Origin: Paenibacillus sp. SZ31
Lineage (GTDB): Bacteria; Bacillota; Bacilli; Paenibacillales; Paenibacillaceae
DNA: 64,000 nt
Direction of reading: 5' to 3'
Assembly (NCBI RefSeq): GCF_012912005.1
Contig: NZ_JABBEA010000001.1
Location: forward strand, 248,001 to 312,000
This document shows positions 55,407 to 64,000 of the stretch, one piece after another (within the stretch, counting starts at the first letter, position 1; each line of letters starts with the position of its first letter). A program made the position numbers and the translations under genes. The notes below the pieces were generated by a model that saw only the letters and a program-made list of their open reading frames with translations, ran no database searches and was not told where the DNA came from.

Positions 55407-55750
55407 GGTGGTGACCCCTCCTCTTTACCGAACCTGAAATTTTACATTTGATAATCATGTTCATTATTACCCCATATTTCTTTTTTTGCCTGAATTCATT
55501 CAGGAGAACGATTTATTGTACCATGGAAGACCTTCCGTTGCCATGTCATAAGTCGTAAACCTTATTTTAATCATTTCATAACTCACTAAAAATAGATTAT
55601 TGATTCATTTATGTATGTTAATACACATTATTAACCCAAAATGATGAACCTAAAAAGAAGCAAATCTTCAAAATGGATTTTCGCCACTTCAAAGATTCGC
55701 CTCTGTTACGTATGAAACCTCTGTGTAATCGTCATGCTTATCAAGCCTGC
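55407..55750. other. intergenic region upstream of the FUSC gene
   Basis: 344 bp. CCTGAATTCATTCAGG (55489-55504) has perfect 7-bp inverted arms around TC, ~85 bp upstream of the FUSC start, and may be an operator. Further out the HD-gene terminator lies at 55650-55700. No gene seen. Confidence 0.4.
55650..55700 (-). terminator. terminator of malic enzyme-HD operon
   Basis: On the minus strand GCGAATCTT pairs with AAGATTTGC (one wobble) and is followed by TTCTTTTT. Confidence 0.7.
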
Positions 55751-56476
55751 CTACCGATCCGTGCCCTCCCATTCCCTTTTGAACTGCTCTACGAACTGCA
55801 CCATATAATGATGACGCTGCTCCGCCAGTTCCTTGCCATAGGAGGTATTCATCAGATCTTTGAGCTTGAACAACTTCTCATAAAAGTGATTTATCGTGGT
55901 GCTGCGCCCATTACGATATTCCTCACGGGTCATATGCTCCCGTGGGGGAAGAGATGGATCGTACATCTCGCGCGCCCTCGCTCCTGAGAAGGCAAAGGTG
56001 CGCGCGATTCCAATCGCCCCCAGCGCATCCAGACGATCCGCATCCTGTACAACTTGTGCTTCAAGCGAGCTGACCGCAGGAAGCTGGCCTCCCGCATAGG
56101 AGATGGTGCTAATAATACCCACAACCGCTGCACGTGTATCCGAATCAAGCGGCTGGGTATCCAGCCAGTCATTCAGTTTCGCCATCCCGGCTTCCAAACT
56201 CTCATTCAGCTTCTCATCCGGTACGTCATGTAATAATGCAGCCAGTTCACAGACAAATGGATCTGCACCCATGCGGTGTGCGAGTTCGACCGCAAGCGCA
56301 GTTACCCGTTCGATGTGCGGCCAGTCATGACCGTCCGTATGCTTGGATGAGTCCCCTTGTACAAAAGATCGGGCAGCGCGCAGTATAGCTTCTCCTGCGA
56401 TTGTTCCATCTACATTGTCCAGCTGTTCTGGTCCTTTTACGCTCTGGCTGGATGGTTGAAGAGGGTTCTCTGGCAT
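55751..56476 (-). CDS. HD-domain phosphohydrolase
   Basis: About 241 residues. The metal-binding pattern H...HD...D is HDWPHIERVTALA, AALLHDVPDE and later VVQDADRLDALGAIGIAR, as in the YedJ-like HD family. FSGARAREMYDPSLPPREHM follows. Metal-dependent phosphatase or nucleotidase activity is likely; the substrate is unknown. The ATG at 56476 starts 2 nt after the malic-enzyme stop, with GGTGGGG as ribosome site inside the malic-enzyme end, so the two are coupled. Confidence 0.88.
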   Translation of the reverse strand: MPENPLQPSSQSVKGPEQLDNVDGTIAGEAILRAARSFVQGDSSKHTDGHDWPHIERVTALAVELAHRMGADPFVCELAALLHDVPDEKLNESLEAGMAKLNDWLDTQPLDSDTRAAVVGIISTISYAGGQLPAVSSLEAQVVQDADRLDALGAIGIARTFAFSGARAREMYDPSLPPREHMTREEYRNGRSTTINHFYEKLFKLKDLMNTSYGKELAEQRHHYMVQFVEQFKREWEGTDR

Positions 56477-56477
56477 C

Positions 56478-57917
56478 TTACGATTCCCCACCTTCACGAG
56501 CCTGCTCACGTGGAATACGCCGCGCTACACCCGTCTTAACAGCTGCTTCAATGACGCGATTACGCATCGATTTGACCACTTTATCATTGAACACACTAGG
56601 AATAATGTAATAGCGTGTACGCTCTTCGTCCGTAATGGCCGAGGCAATCGCTTGAGCGGCTGCCAGCTTCATTTCTTCATTAATTTCGGTAGCCCGGCAA
56701 TCCAGAACTGCCCTAAATATGCCTGGGAAACACAACACGTTGTTGATTTGGTTCGGATAATCGGATCGTCCTGTCGCCATAACAGCCACAATGTCCTCCA
56801 CCAAAGCAGGCATAATCTCAGGCACCGGATTGGCCATCGCAAACACGATTGGATCTTCGGCCATGGTCTGCACATCTTCACGAGTTAACAGATTGCCGCG
56901 TGACAAGCCAATGAACACATCGGCTCCACGAATGACTTCACGTAGCGACCCCGTTTCCAGTTCCGGGTTGGTACGAGCCGCATAGTCACTCCAGACTTCA
57001 TTCTCATAGGTTTGTGTCCGTACAATCGCACCTTCACGATCGACACCAATAAGTCGACTGGCTCCCGCAGACAATAATATGTTGCTGCATGCTACACCGG
57101 CTGCTCCAATACCGCAGACCACGATCTTCACATCATTAATCGACTTGCCTACCAGTTTGAGCGCATTGATCAGACCGGCATATAACACAACCGCTGTGCC
57201 ATGCTGATCATCATGAAATACCGGGATGTCCAATTCCTCATTCAGACGACGTTCAATCTCGAAACAACGTGGTGACGAAATATCCTCCAGATTAATGCCG
57301 CCAAAACCAGGTGATATCGCTTTCACAGTACGAATGATCTCCTCGGTATCCTGCGTGTCCAGGCAGATTGGGAAGGCATCCACACCTGCAAACTGTTTGA
57401 ACAACATTGCCTTACCTTCCATGACGGGCATCGCTGCACGGGGACCAATGTTGCCCAGTCCAAGTACCGCACTGCCATCGGATACCACGGCTACCGTGTT
57501 CCGCTTGATTGTCAGCGAGAAAGCTTTCCCCGGTTCTTCCACAATGGCCGAACATACCCGAGCCACATCCGGGGTATACACACGCGACAGGTCTTCCCGA
57601 TTCTGAATCGGGGTTTTCGGTGTCACTTCGATCTTGCCGCCCAAATGAAGCAGGAACGTTCGATCTGATACGTTAATGATGGATATACCTTTGAGCTGGC
57701 GTACGCCTTCTATAATTTTGCTGTTATCCTGTGCATCTGTTACCGCGACGGTCAAGTCGCGCACACTGACATCCTGATTGGTCGAAATGACGTCAATGGC
57801 AATGATGTCTCCACCAGCTTCCGAGATGGCCGAAGCCACTTCGCCAAACTTGATATCTTTAGTTGTCATTTCCAGCCGAATAATAATGCTGTTGCCGTCC
57901 AGATTTCTCTGATTCAT
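56478..57917 (-). CDS. NAD(P)-dependent malic enzyme with N-terminal ACT domain
   Basis: 479 residues. Oxidative decarboxylation of malate to pyruvate. Residues ~8-90 form an ACT domain (SIIIRLEMTTKDIKFGEVAS). The catalytic part has SRVYTPDVARV, VVSDGSAVLGLGNIGP, PRCFEIERRL, PVFHDDQHGTAVV and the nucleotide motif VVCGIGAAGVACSN, as in Bacillus YtsJ/MalS. The ACT domain suggests allosteric control by an amino acid. GGAGG precedes the ATG. Confidence 0.95.
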   Translation of the reverse strand: MNQRNLDGNSIIIRLEMTTKDIKFGEVASAISEAGGDIIAIDVISTNQDVSVRDLTVAVTDAQDNSKIIEGVRQLKGISIINVSDRTFLLHLGGKIEVTPKTPIQNREDLSRVYTPDVARVCSAIVEEPGKAFSLTIKRNTVAVVSDGSAVLGLGNIGPRAAMPVMEGKAMLFKQFAGVDAFPICLDTQDTEEIIRTVKAISPGFGGINLEDISSPRCFEIERRLNEELDIPVFHDDQHGTAVVLYAGLINALKLVGKSINDVKIVVCGIGAAGVACSNILLSAGASRLIGVDREGAIVRTQTYENEVWSDYAARTNPELETGSLREVIRGADVFIGLSRGNLLTREDVQTMAEDPIVFAMANPVPEIMPALVEDIVAVMATGRSDYPNQINNVLCFPGIFRAVLDCRATEINEEMKLAAAQAIASAITDEERTRYYIIPSVFNDKVVKSMRNRVIEAAVKTGVARRIPREQAREGGES

Positions 57918-58031
57918 TTCAATTCCTCCCAGACTGAAAGTCTTGAGTTACAAGTTACCTGATTGTCTTCGCTGCGCGGACACGTTTATCCTTTATCTTG
58001 TCCAGAAAAAGTGGTTCAACAGCCAAAAACA

Positions 58032-58073
58032 TAAAATAAAAAAGACACCCCAAACACCGATAACAGGTGTTCA
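58032..58073 (-). terminator. terminator of the galactan operon
   Basis: On the minus strand AACACC-tgttatc-GGTGTT, with an alternative ACACC/GGTGT pairing nearer the tail, followed by CTTTTTTATTTT. It lies about 55 bp after the GH42 stop. Confidence 0.7.
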
Positions 58074-58126
58074 GGGCAATCTCTTCTTATACTATTTCGT
58101 TTATTCAATTATAAATGGAATGTATA

Positions 58127-60199
58127 TTATTTCCGGGAAGCCGGTCTGCGAAGGACACGAATGTCGTATGGTTGCAAGCTGAGACTGGCTTCCACAGCAT
58201 CACCACTGAGCAGATCCGTATAGGACTGTCCATCTAATTCAACCAGCTTCTCATCTGGTGTGTAGTTCTGTACAAACACATAATCAGCCGTACCATCTGT
58301 ACGCGTATGTGCTGTTGTACCAGAAGGCAGTTCGGTTTCAAGTCCACGCTCAATGTTCAGGTCAGTGATTAACTGTGCATAAAAATCATCATAGAATGGC
58401 GCTTTCAGACGTGTCGCCACGTAATACGCTTTTCCTGAACCCAACTGGTTAACCGTCAATGCTGGACGTCCGGCATAGAAGTCAGAACGGTACGTAGCCA
58501 GTGACTTCGCACCTTCCAGATGAATCAGATCACACAATTCAATTGCATCATATGCTGTAGTGAGCTGAAGCTCATTGCCCTGCTCAGGAATGATCCCGTT
58601 CAGATCACGATCATGCAGTCCGTCAATTTCCTCGGACCAGATTCCAAGTGTCTTACGGAGTGGGCCTGGGAATCCACCCAGGAAGCACAGATCATTTTCG
58701 TTGACAATTCCAGACCAGTAGGTCGCTACAAACGTACCACCTTGTTCCACAAACTTCTCAATGCGTTCGCCGACACCTTCACGTACCAAATAGAGCATTG
58801 GAGCGATCAGCAACTTGTACTTGGACAGATCTGCATCCATATCGATAACGTCTACAGCAACTCCCTTTTTCCAAAACGCTTCGTAATGCTCTTCCACCGT
58901 CTGCTCATACTTCACACCGATATTGCGCGGACCCTGTGAATCATTAACGGCCCAGCGATTTTCCCAATCGAATATGATCGCGACTTCTGCCGGAACCGCT
59001 GTTCCTACAATAGCTTCCATGCCTTCAAGAGCCGTACCTACGTCCGTCACATCCTGGAACACGCGAGTGTGCTCTGTTCCAACATGGTCTACCACTGCGC
59101 CATGGAGCTTCTCACTGGACCCCCGGCTCTTTCTCCACTGGAAGTACTGTACACTATCGGAACCGTGTGCCACTGCCTGGAGAGAAGAGAGCAGATGCAT
59201 ACCAGGTTTTTTCAGCTTGCTAACCTCTTGCCAGTTGGTTGAACTTGGCGTACTTTCCATCAGCAAGAAAGGCTGTCCACCTTTGATGGAACGAACGATG
59301 TCATGCATCATTGCGATCCGGGAGGCCTGTTTTGCATCGTCATCTGCATCATGCCACGTTGGATAGCTGTCCCAAGACAGGAAATCCAGAATATCGGCGA
59401 ACTTCCAATAGTTCAGACCGCCGTAAAATTCCATCAGGTTCGTTGTGACGGGCAGATCTGGATTCTGAGCTTTCAATGGTTTCGTTTCATGCACGATAAA
59501 ATCAGCTGTCTGATCGGTAACGAAACGGCGCCAATCCAGGTTCATTGCATGTACTTGTGTCTCACCGTGTGGAGCCGGCGACTCGACTTGACTCCAGTCT
59601 GTAACCGTGTGACTCCAGAATGTGGTCCACCACGAATGATTCAGTTCATCGAGTGTCTTATACTTTTTCTGAACCCAACCACGGAAAGCTTCCTGACAGT
59701 AATCGCAATGACAGTCTCCACCGAACTCGTTAGAGATGTGCCAGCCGATAATAGCCGGATGATCCGAATAACGTTCTGCCAGTTTTGTATTGATCGAAGT
59801 GACTTTCTCACGGTATACCGGGGAAGTATAGCAATGGTTATGACGGAAACCGTGGAGATTGCGTACACGTTTCTCGGAGACACGAAGCACCTCTGGATAC
59901 TTGGCAGACATCCAGGCAGGTCTCGCACCACTTGGTGTAGCCAGGAAGGCATAGATGCCATTAGCTGCAAAACGATCCAACACCTGATCCAGCCATTCAA
60001 ACGTATATACGCCTTCTTCCGGCTCAAGGGATACCCAAGAGAAGATACCAATGGACATCACGTTACACTTGGCAAGCTTCATCAAGCGAATATCTTCTTC
60101 CAGAATTTCAGGATAGCGGAGCCACTGCTCCGGGTTATAGTCTGCGCCATGCAACATGTGCGGGGCTTTGGAACTTACCGGTGGAAATTTGTATGTCAT
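58127..60199 (-). CDS. GH42 beta-galactosidase (galactan operon)
   Basis: About 690 residues. HGADYNPEQW marks the N-terminus; the acid/base Glu ~158 is in HISNEFGGDCHCDYC, which also provides zinc ligands together with an upstream Cys in HNHCYTSP; the nucleophile Glu ~315 is in FLLMESTPS. No signal peptide. ATG 60199 is chosen because GGGAG lies 8 nt upstream. It follows GH53 on the same strand, so it should hydrolyse the galacto-oligosaccharides produced by GH53. It is a paralogue of the GH42 at 3063, not a recent duplicate judging by many substitutions. Confidence 0.96.
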   Translation of the reverse strand: MTYKFPPVSSKAPHMLHGADYNPEQWLRYPEILEEDIRLMKLAKCNVMSIGIFSWVSLEPEEGVYTFEWLDQVLDRFAANGIYAFLATPSGARPAWMSAKYPEVLRVSEKRVRNLHGFRHNHCYTSPVYREKVTSINTKLAERYSDHPAIIGWHISNEFGGDCHCDYCQEAFRGWVQKKYKTLDELNHSWWTTFWSHTVTDWSQVESPAPHGETQVHAMNLDWRRFVTDQTADFIVHETKPLKAQNPDLPVTTNLMEFYGGLNYWKFADILDFLSWDSYPTWHDADDDAKQASRIAMMHDIVRSIKGGQPFLLMESTPSSTNWQEVSKLKKPGMHLLSSLQAVAHGSDSVQYFQWRKSRGSSEKLHGAVVDHVGTEHTRVFQDVTDVGTALEGMEAIVGTAVPAEVAIIFDWENRWAVNDSQGPRNIGVKYEQTVEEHYEAFWKKGVAVDVIDMDADLSKYKLLIAPMLYLVREGVGERIEKFVEQGGTFVATYWSGIVNENDLCFLGGFPGPLRKTLGIWSEEIDGLHDRDLNGIIPEQGNELQLTTAYDAIELCDLIHLEGAKSLATYRSDFYAGRPALTVNQLGSGKAYYVATRLKAPFYDDFYAQLITDLNIERGLETELPSGTTAHTRTDGTADYVFVQNYTPDEKLVELDGQSYTDLLSGDAVEASLSLQPYDIRVLRRPASRK

Positions 60200-60296
60200 A
60201 AGGACAACTCCCTTGCTTTTGAATACCATTTTTATTGGATACAACGATATTGACGTCTTGTTTTACGTCAGATACAACTTGCGAACTTGTGAGTTA

Positions 60297-61382
60297 TTAC
60301 ACGTATGTCTCTGTATCTGATTCTTCTACAGAAGCGAGTGCTGTAAACGATTCCAACTTACGACCTTTAAAATCAAACATTGTGAGGTTACCCCAGTTAT
60401 TCGGATGTCCGACGGACCATTCTTCTTTACTTGGTATCCAGGCAGGTTCCCAATAATAGAATCCATGACCCAAACCACCAGGAACTTCACGAATAATCTG
60501 CAACAGATCCTTCAGATACTTGGTCTGCCCTTCTACAGTTGCAGGGTATCCTGGCAACAACAATTCTTCCTGATTCAAAATCCATTCAATGCCTTCTGGC
60601 TGTTCCAGCGTCCACGGATAAGCGGTTTCAACGACATTGACGGGTTTGCCATAACGCTCAGCCAGATCATGCAGATTGTCACGTAACGCGTCGAGTGTGC
60701 CATGCCACCAAGGATAATACGAGAGTCCAATGATATCGAACTCCACACCCAGCGCTTCAAATCGATCGTAGAACTTGCGGCTCTCGGCGTTATCTCCACC
60801 ACGATCAATATGTATCATAATCTGGATATCCGCGTCAACGGATTTGACCGCAGCAATTCCGTACTTTACAAGACCTGCAAAACGTTCCCACTGTTCATCC
60901 GTGTCATGCTCTTCTCCACCAACACGTCCCTCATTCCATAACATGCCTGGTGTAATCTCGTTGCCGACCTGCACCATGTCTGGAAGAGCATCATGTTCCT
61001 TCAATGTTCTCAGGACATCAGCGGTATACGTGCATACCGCACGTTGAAGCTCCTCATAGGAGAGATTCTCCCACGCCTTTGGTTTCCACTGATTAGCCGG
61101 ATCAGCCCACCGATCGGAATAATGGAAATCAAGCAAAAACTGCAAGCCCTGTTCCTTAATCCGTTTGGCTACCGCCACCGTCCGCTCCAGATTGCAGAAC
61201 CCCCCTACAGGATCATTCCATATCCGCAGCCGAATCGCATTAGCATCATTAAGCTTCAGGATGGACAGCAAGTCTTGTTCCTTGCCGTCCACATCACTGT
61301 AGGTCCCACCATGTTGTTCAATCTCATCCATAAAAGATACGTCCATTCCCAGAACGAATGTCTTCTCCTCCAAGTTGCTCAC
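60297..61382 (-). CDS. GH53 endo-beta-1,4-galactanase, no signal peptide
   Basis: About 361 residues. Cuts beta-1,4-galactan, the side chain of pectin rhamnogalacturonan I. FVLGMDVSFMDEIEQHGG is the N-terminal signature; the acid/base Glu ~142 is in VQVGNEITPGML and the nucleophile Glu ~252 in VNVVETAYPW. GTG 61382 is chosen because GGAGG lies 8 nt before it, inside a competing upstream ATG (61397). Most bacterial GH53 enzymes are secreted; this one has no secretion signal, so it probably acts on imported oligosaccharides. It is preceded by the ABC permeases. Confidence 0.92.
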   Translation of the reverse strand: MSNLEEKTFVLGMDVSFMDEIEQHGGTYSDVDGKEQDLLSILKLNDANAIRLRIWNDPVGGFCNLERTVAVAKRIKEQGLQFLLDFHYSDRWADPANQWKPKAWENLSYEELQRAVCTYTADVLRTLKEHDALPDMVQVGNEITPGMLWNEGRVGGEEHDTDEQWERFAGLVKYGIAAVKSVDADIQIMIHIDRGGDNAESRKFYDRFEALGVEFDIIGLSYYPWWHGTLDALRDNLHDLAERYGKPVNVVETAYPWTLEQPEGIEWILNQEELLLPGYPATVEGQTKYLKDLLQIIREVPGGLGHGFYYWEPAWIPSKEEWSVGHPNNWGNLTMFDFKGRKLESFTALASVEESDTETYV

Positions 61383-61415
61383 TGTATCAGCCTCCATTTA
61401 ATTTGTGATACAGGC

Positions 61416-62294
61416 TCAGCCTTTAACTGAGCCCAACGTCATACCTTTAACAAAGAAACGTTGCAGGAACGGATACACAATCAAGATTGGTGCACTGCCG
61501 ATGAAGATCTGAGCTGCTCTTACCGTCGTTTGAGAGAGAGATTCCATCTCTTTTGGATTCATGCTCATGCTGCTCATGTCACGTCCGATAATGACCGTTT
61601 GCATAAATGTAGCAAGTGGGTAATCCTTGGCATTATTCATATAGAGCAATCCATCAAACCATGAATTCCAGTGAAACACCATGCTGAACAATGCAATAGT
61701 TGCAATCGACGGCAAGGAGATCGGCAGGAAGATACTGAACAATGTTCTGAAATGGTTGGCTCCATCCATCAGTGCCGCTTCCTCCAGCTCTTTCGGAATA
61801 CCGCGGAAGAAGTTCAGCATCAGGATGACAAGGAATGTGTTAACTGCCCCTGGGAGTACTAGTACCCAGAAGGAATCCATCAGCCCGATTTTCTGGATAA
61901 CCATATAGAACGGAACCAGTCCTCCGTTGAAAATCATACTGAATACGAAAATCCAGGAGTAGATCGTTCTGCCTTTGAACTCACTATTTTCTTTGGACAA
62001 TGGATATGCCGCCAAGAATGTAATCAGCAAGGTAATCGCTGTACCAATCACTGTACGTAACAGTGAAATCCAGAGCGAGTTCAAGAAAATCGGATTGTTC
62101 ATCGTCTTTTTGTAAGCTTCAAGTGAAAAACCTACGGGCCAGAGATTAACCAGATTGGCATCGGCAGCAGCCTTCGTACTAAAAGATACAGCCAGTACGT
62201 GAACCATCGGTATGATACACATGATGGCAATCAGAATCAGAAAGCAGGTATTGACTATATTAAACACGCGATAAGGCAATGATTTATGATACAT
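61416..62294 (-). CDS. carbohydrate ABC transporter permease (LplC/AraQ-type)
   Basis: 292 residues with six membrane helices. The EAA loop is EEAALMDGANHFRTLFSIFL, preceded by PKEL. It begins SLPYRVFNIVNTCFLILIAI, and ends with SVKG. It pairs with the permease at 62324 and the solute-binding protein beyond; the shared ATPase is not in the window, as is usual when MsmX serves many importers. Substrate inferred: galacto-oligosaccharides. Confidence 0.93.
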   Translation of the reverse strand: MYHKSLPYRVFNIVNTCFLILIAIMCIIPMVHVLAVSFSTKAAADANLVNLWPVGFSLEAYKKTMNNPIFLNSLWISLLRTVIGTAITLLITFLAAYPLSKENSEFKGRTIYSWIFVFSMIFNGGLVPFYMVIQKIGLMDSFWVLVLPGAVNTFLVILMLNFFRGIPKELEEAALMDGANHFRTLFSIFLPISLPSIATIALFSMVFHWNSWFDGLLYMNNAKDYPLATFMQTVIIGRDMSSMSMNPKEMESLSQTTVRAAQIFIGSAPILIVYPFLQRFFVKGMTLGSVKG

Positions 62295-62323
62295 CGTGGT
62301 CCCTTCTTTCTCTGTTCATTCGA

Positions 62324-63214
62324 TTAGAATATGCGGTATCCAGCGTATTTTTTGGCTAAGCTGTAAGATACGAGAATCAAGATCATACTAATGACTGATT
62401 TGAACAATCCGATCGCTGTTGCGAAGCCCATCTCACCATTTTGCATCGCAGAACGATATACGAATGTGTCAATGATGTCACCCGTTTGATATACGAGCGG
62501 GTTATACAGGTTGAAAATCTGGTCAAATCCGGCATTCAGTACGTTACCCAGAGCCAGCGTTCCTACAACCATCAGCATCGGCACGAGCGAAGGAATTGTA
62601 ATGTGCAGTGTCTGTTTCCAACGTCCTGCTCCGTCAATCTCCGCTGCTTCGTACAATGCTGGATTAATTCCGGCAAGGGCAGCCAAAAAGACAATCATGT
62701 TATAGCCAAATTCCTTCCACACATCTGTCAGAATGACCGTAGATCGGAACCAACTGTTGTCTCCGAGGAAGAAATATGGTCCGAGTCCAAAAGTTCCGAG
62801 AACCCGGTTCACCAACCCTCCGGTTGACAGCAGATCTATCAAAATCCCGCCCAGAATGACCCAGGACAAGAAGTGAGGTAAATAGACAAGTGTCTGAATG
62901 GTTCGCTGTACAGCCATCTTGCGAACCTCATTCAAAAGAATGGCGAAAACAAACGGAATGAATAAGTTAAAAATCAATTTAAGTACAGCAATAATCAATG
63001 TGTTCCAGATGACCTGTAAGCTATCTTCACGTTCAAACAAATATCTAAAGTTGTCCAGCCCGACCCATTCGGAGCCGCTAATTCCAAGCCATGGCTTGTA
63101 ATTCTGGAATGCCATAACAATCCCGCCCATAGGCACATAACTGAAGATGATCAGAAAGATAATGGCTGGCAACAGCATAACGTGGAATGGCCAAGTGCGT
63201 TTCAAAGTTCTCAT
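62324..63214 (-). CDS. carbohydrate ABC transporter permease (LplB-type)
   Basis: 296 residues with six membrane helices. It begins with WPFHVMLLPAIIFLIIFSYV and PMGGIVMAFQNYKPW, typical of LplB. The EAA loop is YEAAEIDGAGRWKQTLHITI. GGGGGAGC precedes the ATG. It is first of the permease-glycosidase run and follows a terminator after the solute-binding gene, so that gene is likely expressed more strongly than the permeases. Confidence 0.93.
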   Translation of the reverse strand: MRTLKRTWPFHVMLLPAIIFLIIFSYVPMGGIVMAFQNYKPWLGISGSEWVGLDNFRYLFEREDSLQVIWNTLIIAVLKLIFNLFIPFVFAILLNEVRKMAVQRTIQTLVYLPHFLSWVILGGILIDLLSTGGLVNRVLGTFGLGPYFFLGDNSWFRSTVILTDVWKEFGYNMIVFLAALAGINPALYEAAEIDGAGRWKQTLHITIPSLVPMLMVVGTLALGNVLNAGFDQIFNLYNPLVYQTGDIIDTFVYRSAMQNGEMGFATAIGLFKSVISMILILVSYSLAKKYAGYRIF

Positions 63215-63360
63215 GATTGCTCCCCCTGTATTTCTTCCTACTCAAGTACTCCCTGAGTGGCTTATAATGCGATTATATCAACCTTTTACAGGGTCCAAAC
63301 AGCACATAAAAGCAATATAAATGGCACAAATTCAACCACTTTGCTTCAGCTTGAATAAAC

Positions 63361-63395
63361 CAAAAAAAGCGCCCAGACGACGATCGTCTGGGCGC
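63361..63395 (-). terminator. intra-operon terminator between SBP and permeases
   Basis: On the minus strand GCGCCCAGACGA-tcg-TCGTCTGGGCGC followed by TTTTTTT, only 10 bp after the solute-binding stop. Partial read-through would set a high binding-protein to permease ratio. Confidence 0.9.
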
Positions 63396-63404
63396 TGCTT
63401 CAAA

Positions 63405-64000
63405 CTATTTTTTCACACCGTCATACCATTCGTTGACCTCTTGCGTGATCTGGTCACCGCCTCCGGATTTCCACGTTTGTACAAAGGTATCAAACGCATC
63501 AGCCGGATTTTTGCCATAGATAATTTCGTTAAATGCCTGATTCTCGATTTTGTTCAGGTAGTCCAGCTTGGATTTCATCGTCTGCGTTGTCGGACCTGTG
63601 AACATGTTTTTGAATGAAATTTCTTCTTGGCTCAGCAACACTTTTGCTGCCGCTGGCGTTTCTTTACCATAGTTTACAGCAACATCTTTCTCCAGCTTCG
63701 TTTCCGGCTCTTTGCCATCCGCCAAATTCAGAAGCGCTTTCATCTGTGCATCTGGAATACGAGCACCGTCACGAACAAGCAAATAACGTACAACGTTCAC
63801 GTATCCGCCTTCGATCTCGTCAATCGGCATTTGTTTTCCATTAGCGTCCAGTTGATAATCATATTTCTCAAACAAACCGTTATCATACTGGCTTCCTGGT
63901 GCTGGATCTGCATAATTGTCGAACAGGTAGTTCTGATACGTAAAGAAGGCTTCGGGGTGTTCCATGTCTGCCTTAATCAACGTAACACCATTAACGAACT
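63405..64000 (-). CDS. extracellular solute-binding protein (partial, C-terminal part)
   Basis: The frame is open to the right edge of the window (FVNGVTLIKADMEHPEAFF), so the N-terminus with its lipoprotein signal is outside. The ~198 residues seen, including YLLVRDGARIPDAQM, EISFKNMFTGPTTQTMKSKLDY and NEIIYGKNPADAFDTF, are the C-lobe of LipO/LplA-type sugar-binding proteins. It is upstream of the two permeases and should capture galactan-derived oligosaccharides. Confidence 0.9.
   Translation of the reverse strand, partial: FVNGVTLIKADMEHPEAFFTYQNYLFDNYADPAPGSQYDNGLFEKYDYQLDANGKQMPIDEIEGGYVNVVRYLLVRDGARIPDAQMKALLNLADGKEPETKLEKDVAVNYGKETPAAAKVLLSQEEISFKNMFTGPTTQTMKSKLDYLNKIENQAFNEIIYGKNPADAFDTFVQTWKSGGGDQITQEVNEWYDGVKK

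Noticed and set aside
59303..60253. A 316-codon open frame on the plus strand opposite the GH42 gene.
   Set aside because: It is antisense to a clear GH42 gene, has no family resemblance or sensible ribosome site, and mirrors codon bias of the real gene.
60252..60271. TGACGT-cttgtttt-ACGTCA inverted repeat between GH53 and GH42.
   Set aside because: There is no T-run on either strand. It may be an mRNA stem, but neither a terminator nor an operator can be supported.

Overview
The window is about 64 kb of a low-to-mid GC Firmicute chromosome, most likely a Paenibacillus or close relative. This rests on the gene repertoire (many intracellular glycosidases, AraC regulators, LplB/LplC-type sugar permeases, altronate and xyloglucan genes), strong AGGAGG-type ribosome binding sites, frequent GTG/TTG starts and Bacillus-type cre-like boxes. 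I saw no rRNA, tRNA, CRISPR array, phage or plasmid genes, and no complete insertion sequence. No database search was run; all family names come from motifs read in the translations.

Layout. 1-10.5 kb is a pectin/plant-sugar block: SMP-30-type lactonase (cut by the window edge), GDSL esterase, alpha/beta esterase and an AraC regulator on the minus strand; a divergent GH42 beta-galactosidase; a WYL regulator with an AlkZ-like protein; and altronate catabolism (uxaB-uxaA) with a divergent AraC regulator. 11.6-27.4 kb is mostly housekeeping and stress: TetM-like ribosomal protection GTPase plus a TPR protein, a kinase-like phosphotransferase, a LipC-like lipase, a MarR-MMPL efflux pair, acetyltransferase, GlcNAc-kinase-like ATPase, methyltransferase, YqkD-like hydrolase, then a cobalamin-binding protein with a sensorless hybrid histidine kinase, a MarR regulator and an acetyltransferase relic beside rpiA. 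28.5-34.1 kb holds a chemoreceptor followed directly by a one-module A-T-R NRPS. 34.2-39.7 kb carries TraX-like, GNAT, fucose mutarotase, a MarR-MFS pair and a second MFS transporter. 39.8-47.3 kb is a xyloglucan-type locus (GH3, phosphotransferase, GH31 alpha-xylosidase, divergent AraC). 47.4-57.9 kb has a secreted TIM-barrel protein, adenine deaminase, HelD, a split-barrel protein, an FUSC/ArAE exporter, an HD hydrolase and malic enzyme. 58.1-64 kb is a galactan operon: GH42, GH53, two ABC permeases and a solute-binding protein cut by the right edge.

How they work together. The glycosidases have no visible signal peptides, so the picture is import of oligosaccharides by ABC transporters and hydrolysis in the cytoplasm, controlled by local AraC activators and probably by CcpA through cre-like boxes. 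The most interesting systems are (i) the cobalamin-binding protein with a CarH-type W-x9-EH light-sensing signature next to a complete hybrid kinase/REC/HPt protein lacking its own sensor; (ii) the chemoreceptor with the reductase-terminated mini-NRPS, apparently co-transcribed behind a structured leader; and (iii) an unannotated small-RNA candidate with a near-consensus sigma-A promoter and its own terminator between helD and the next gene.
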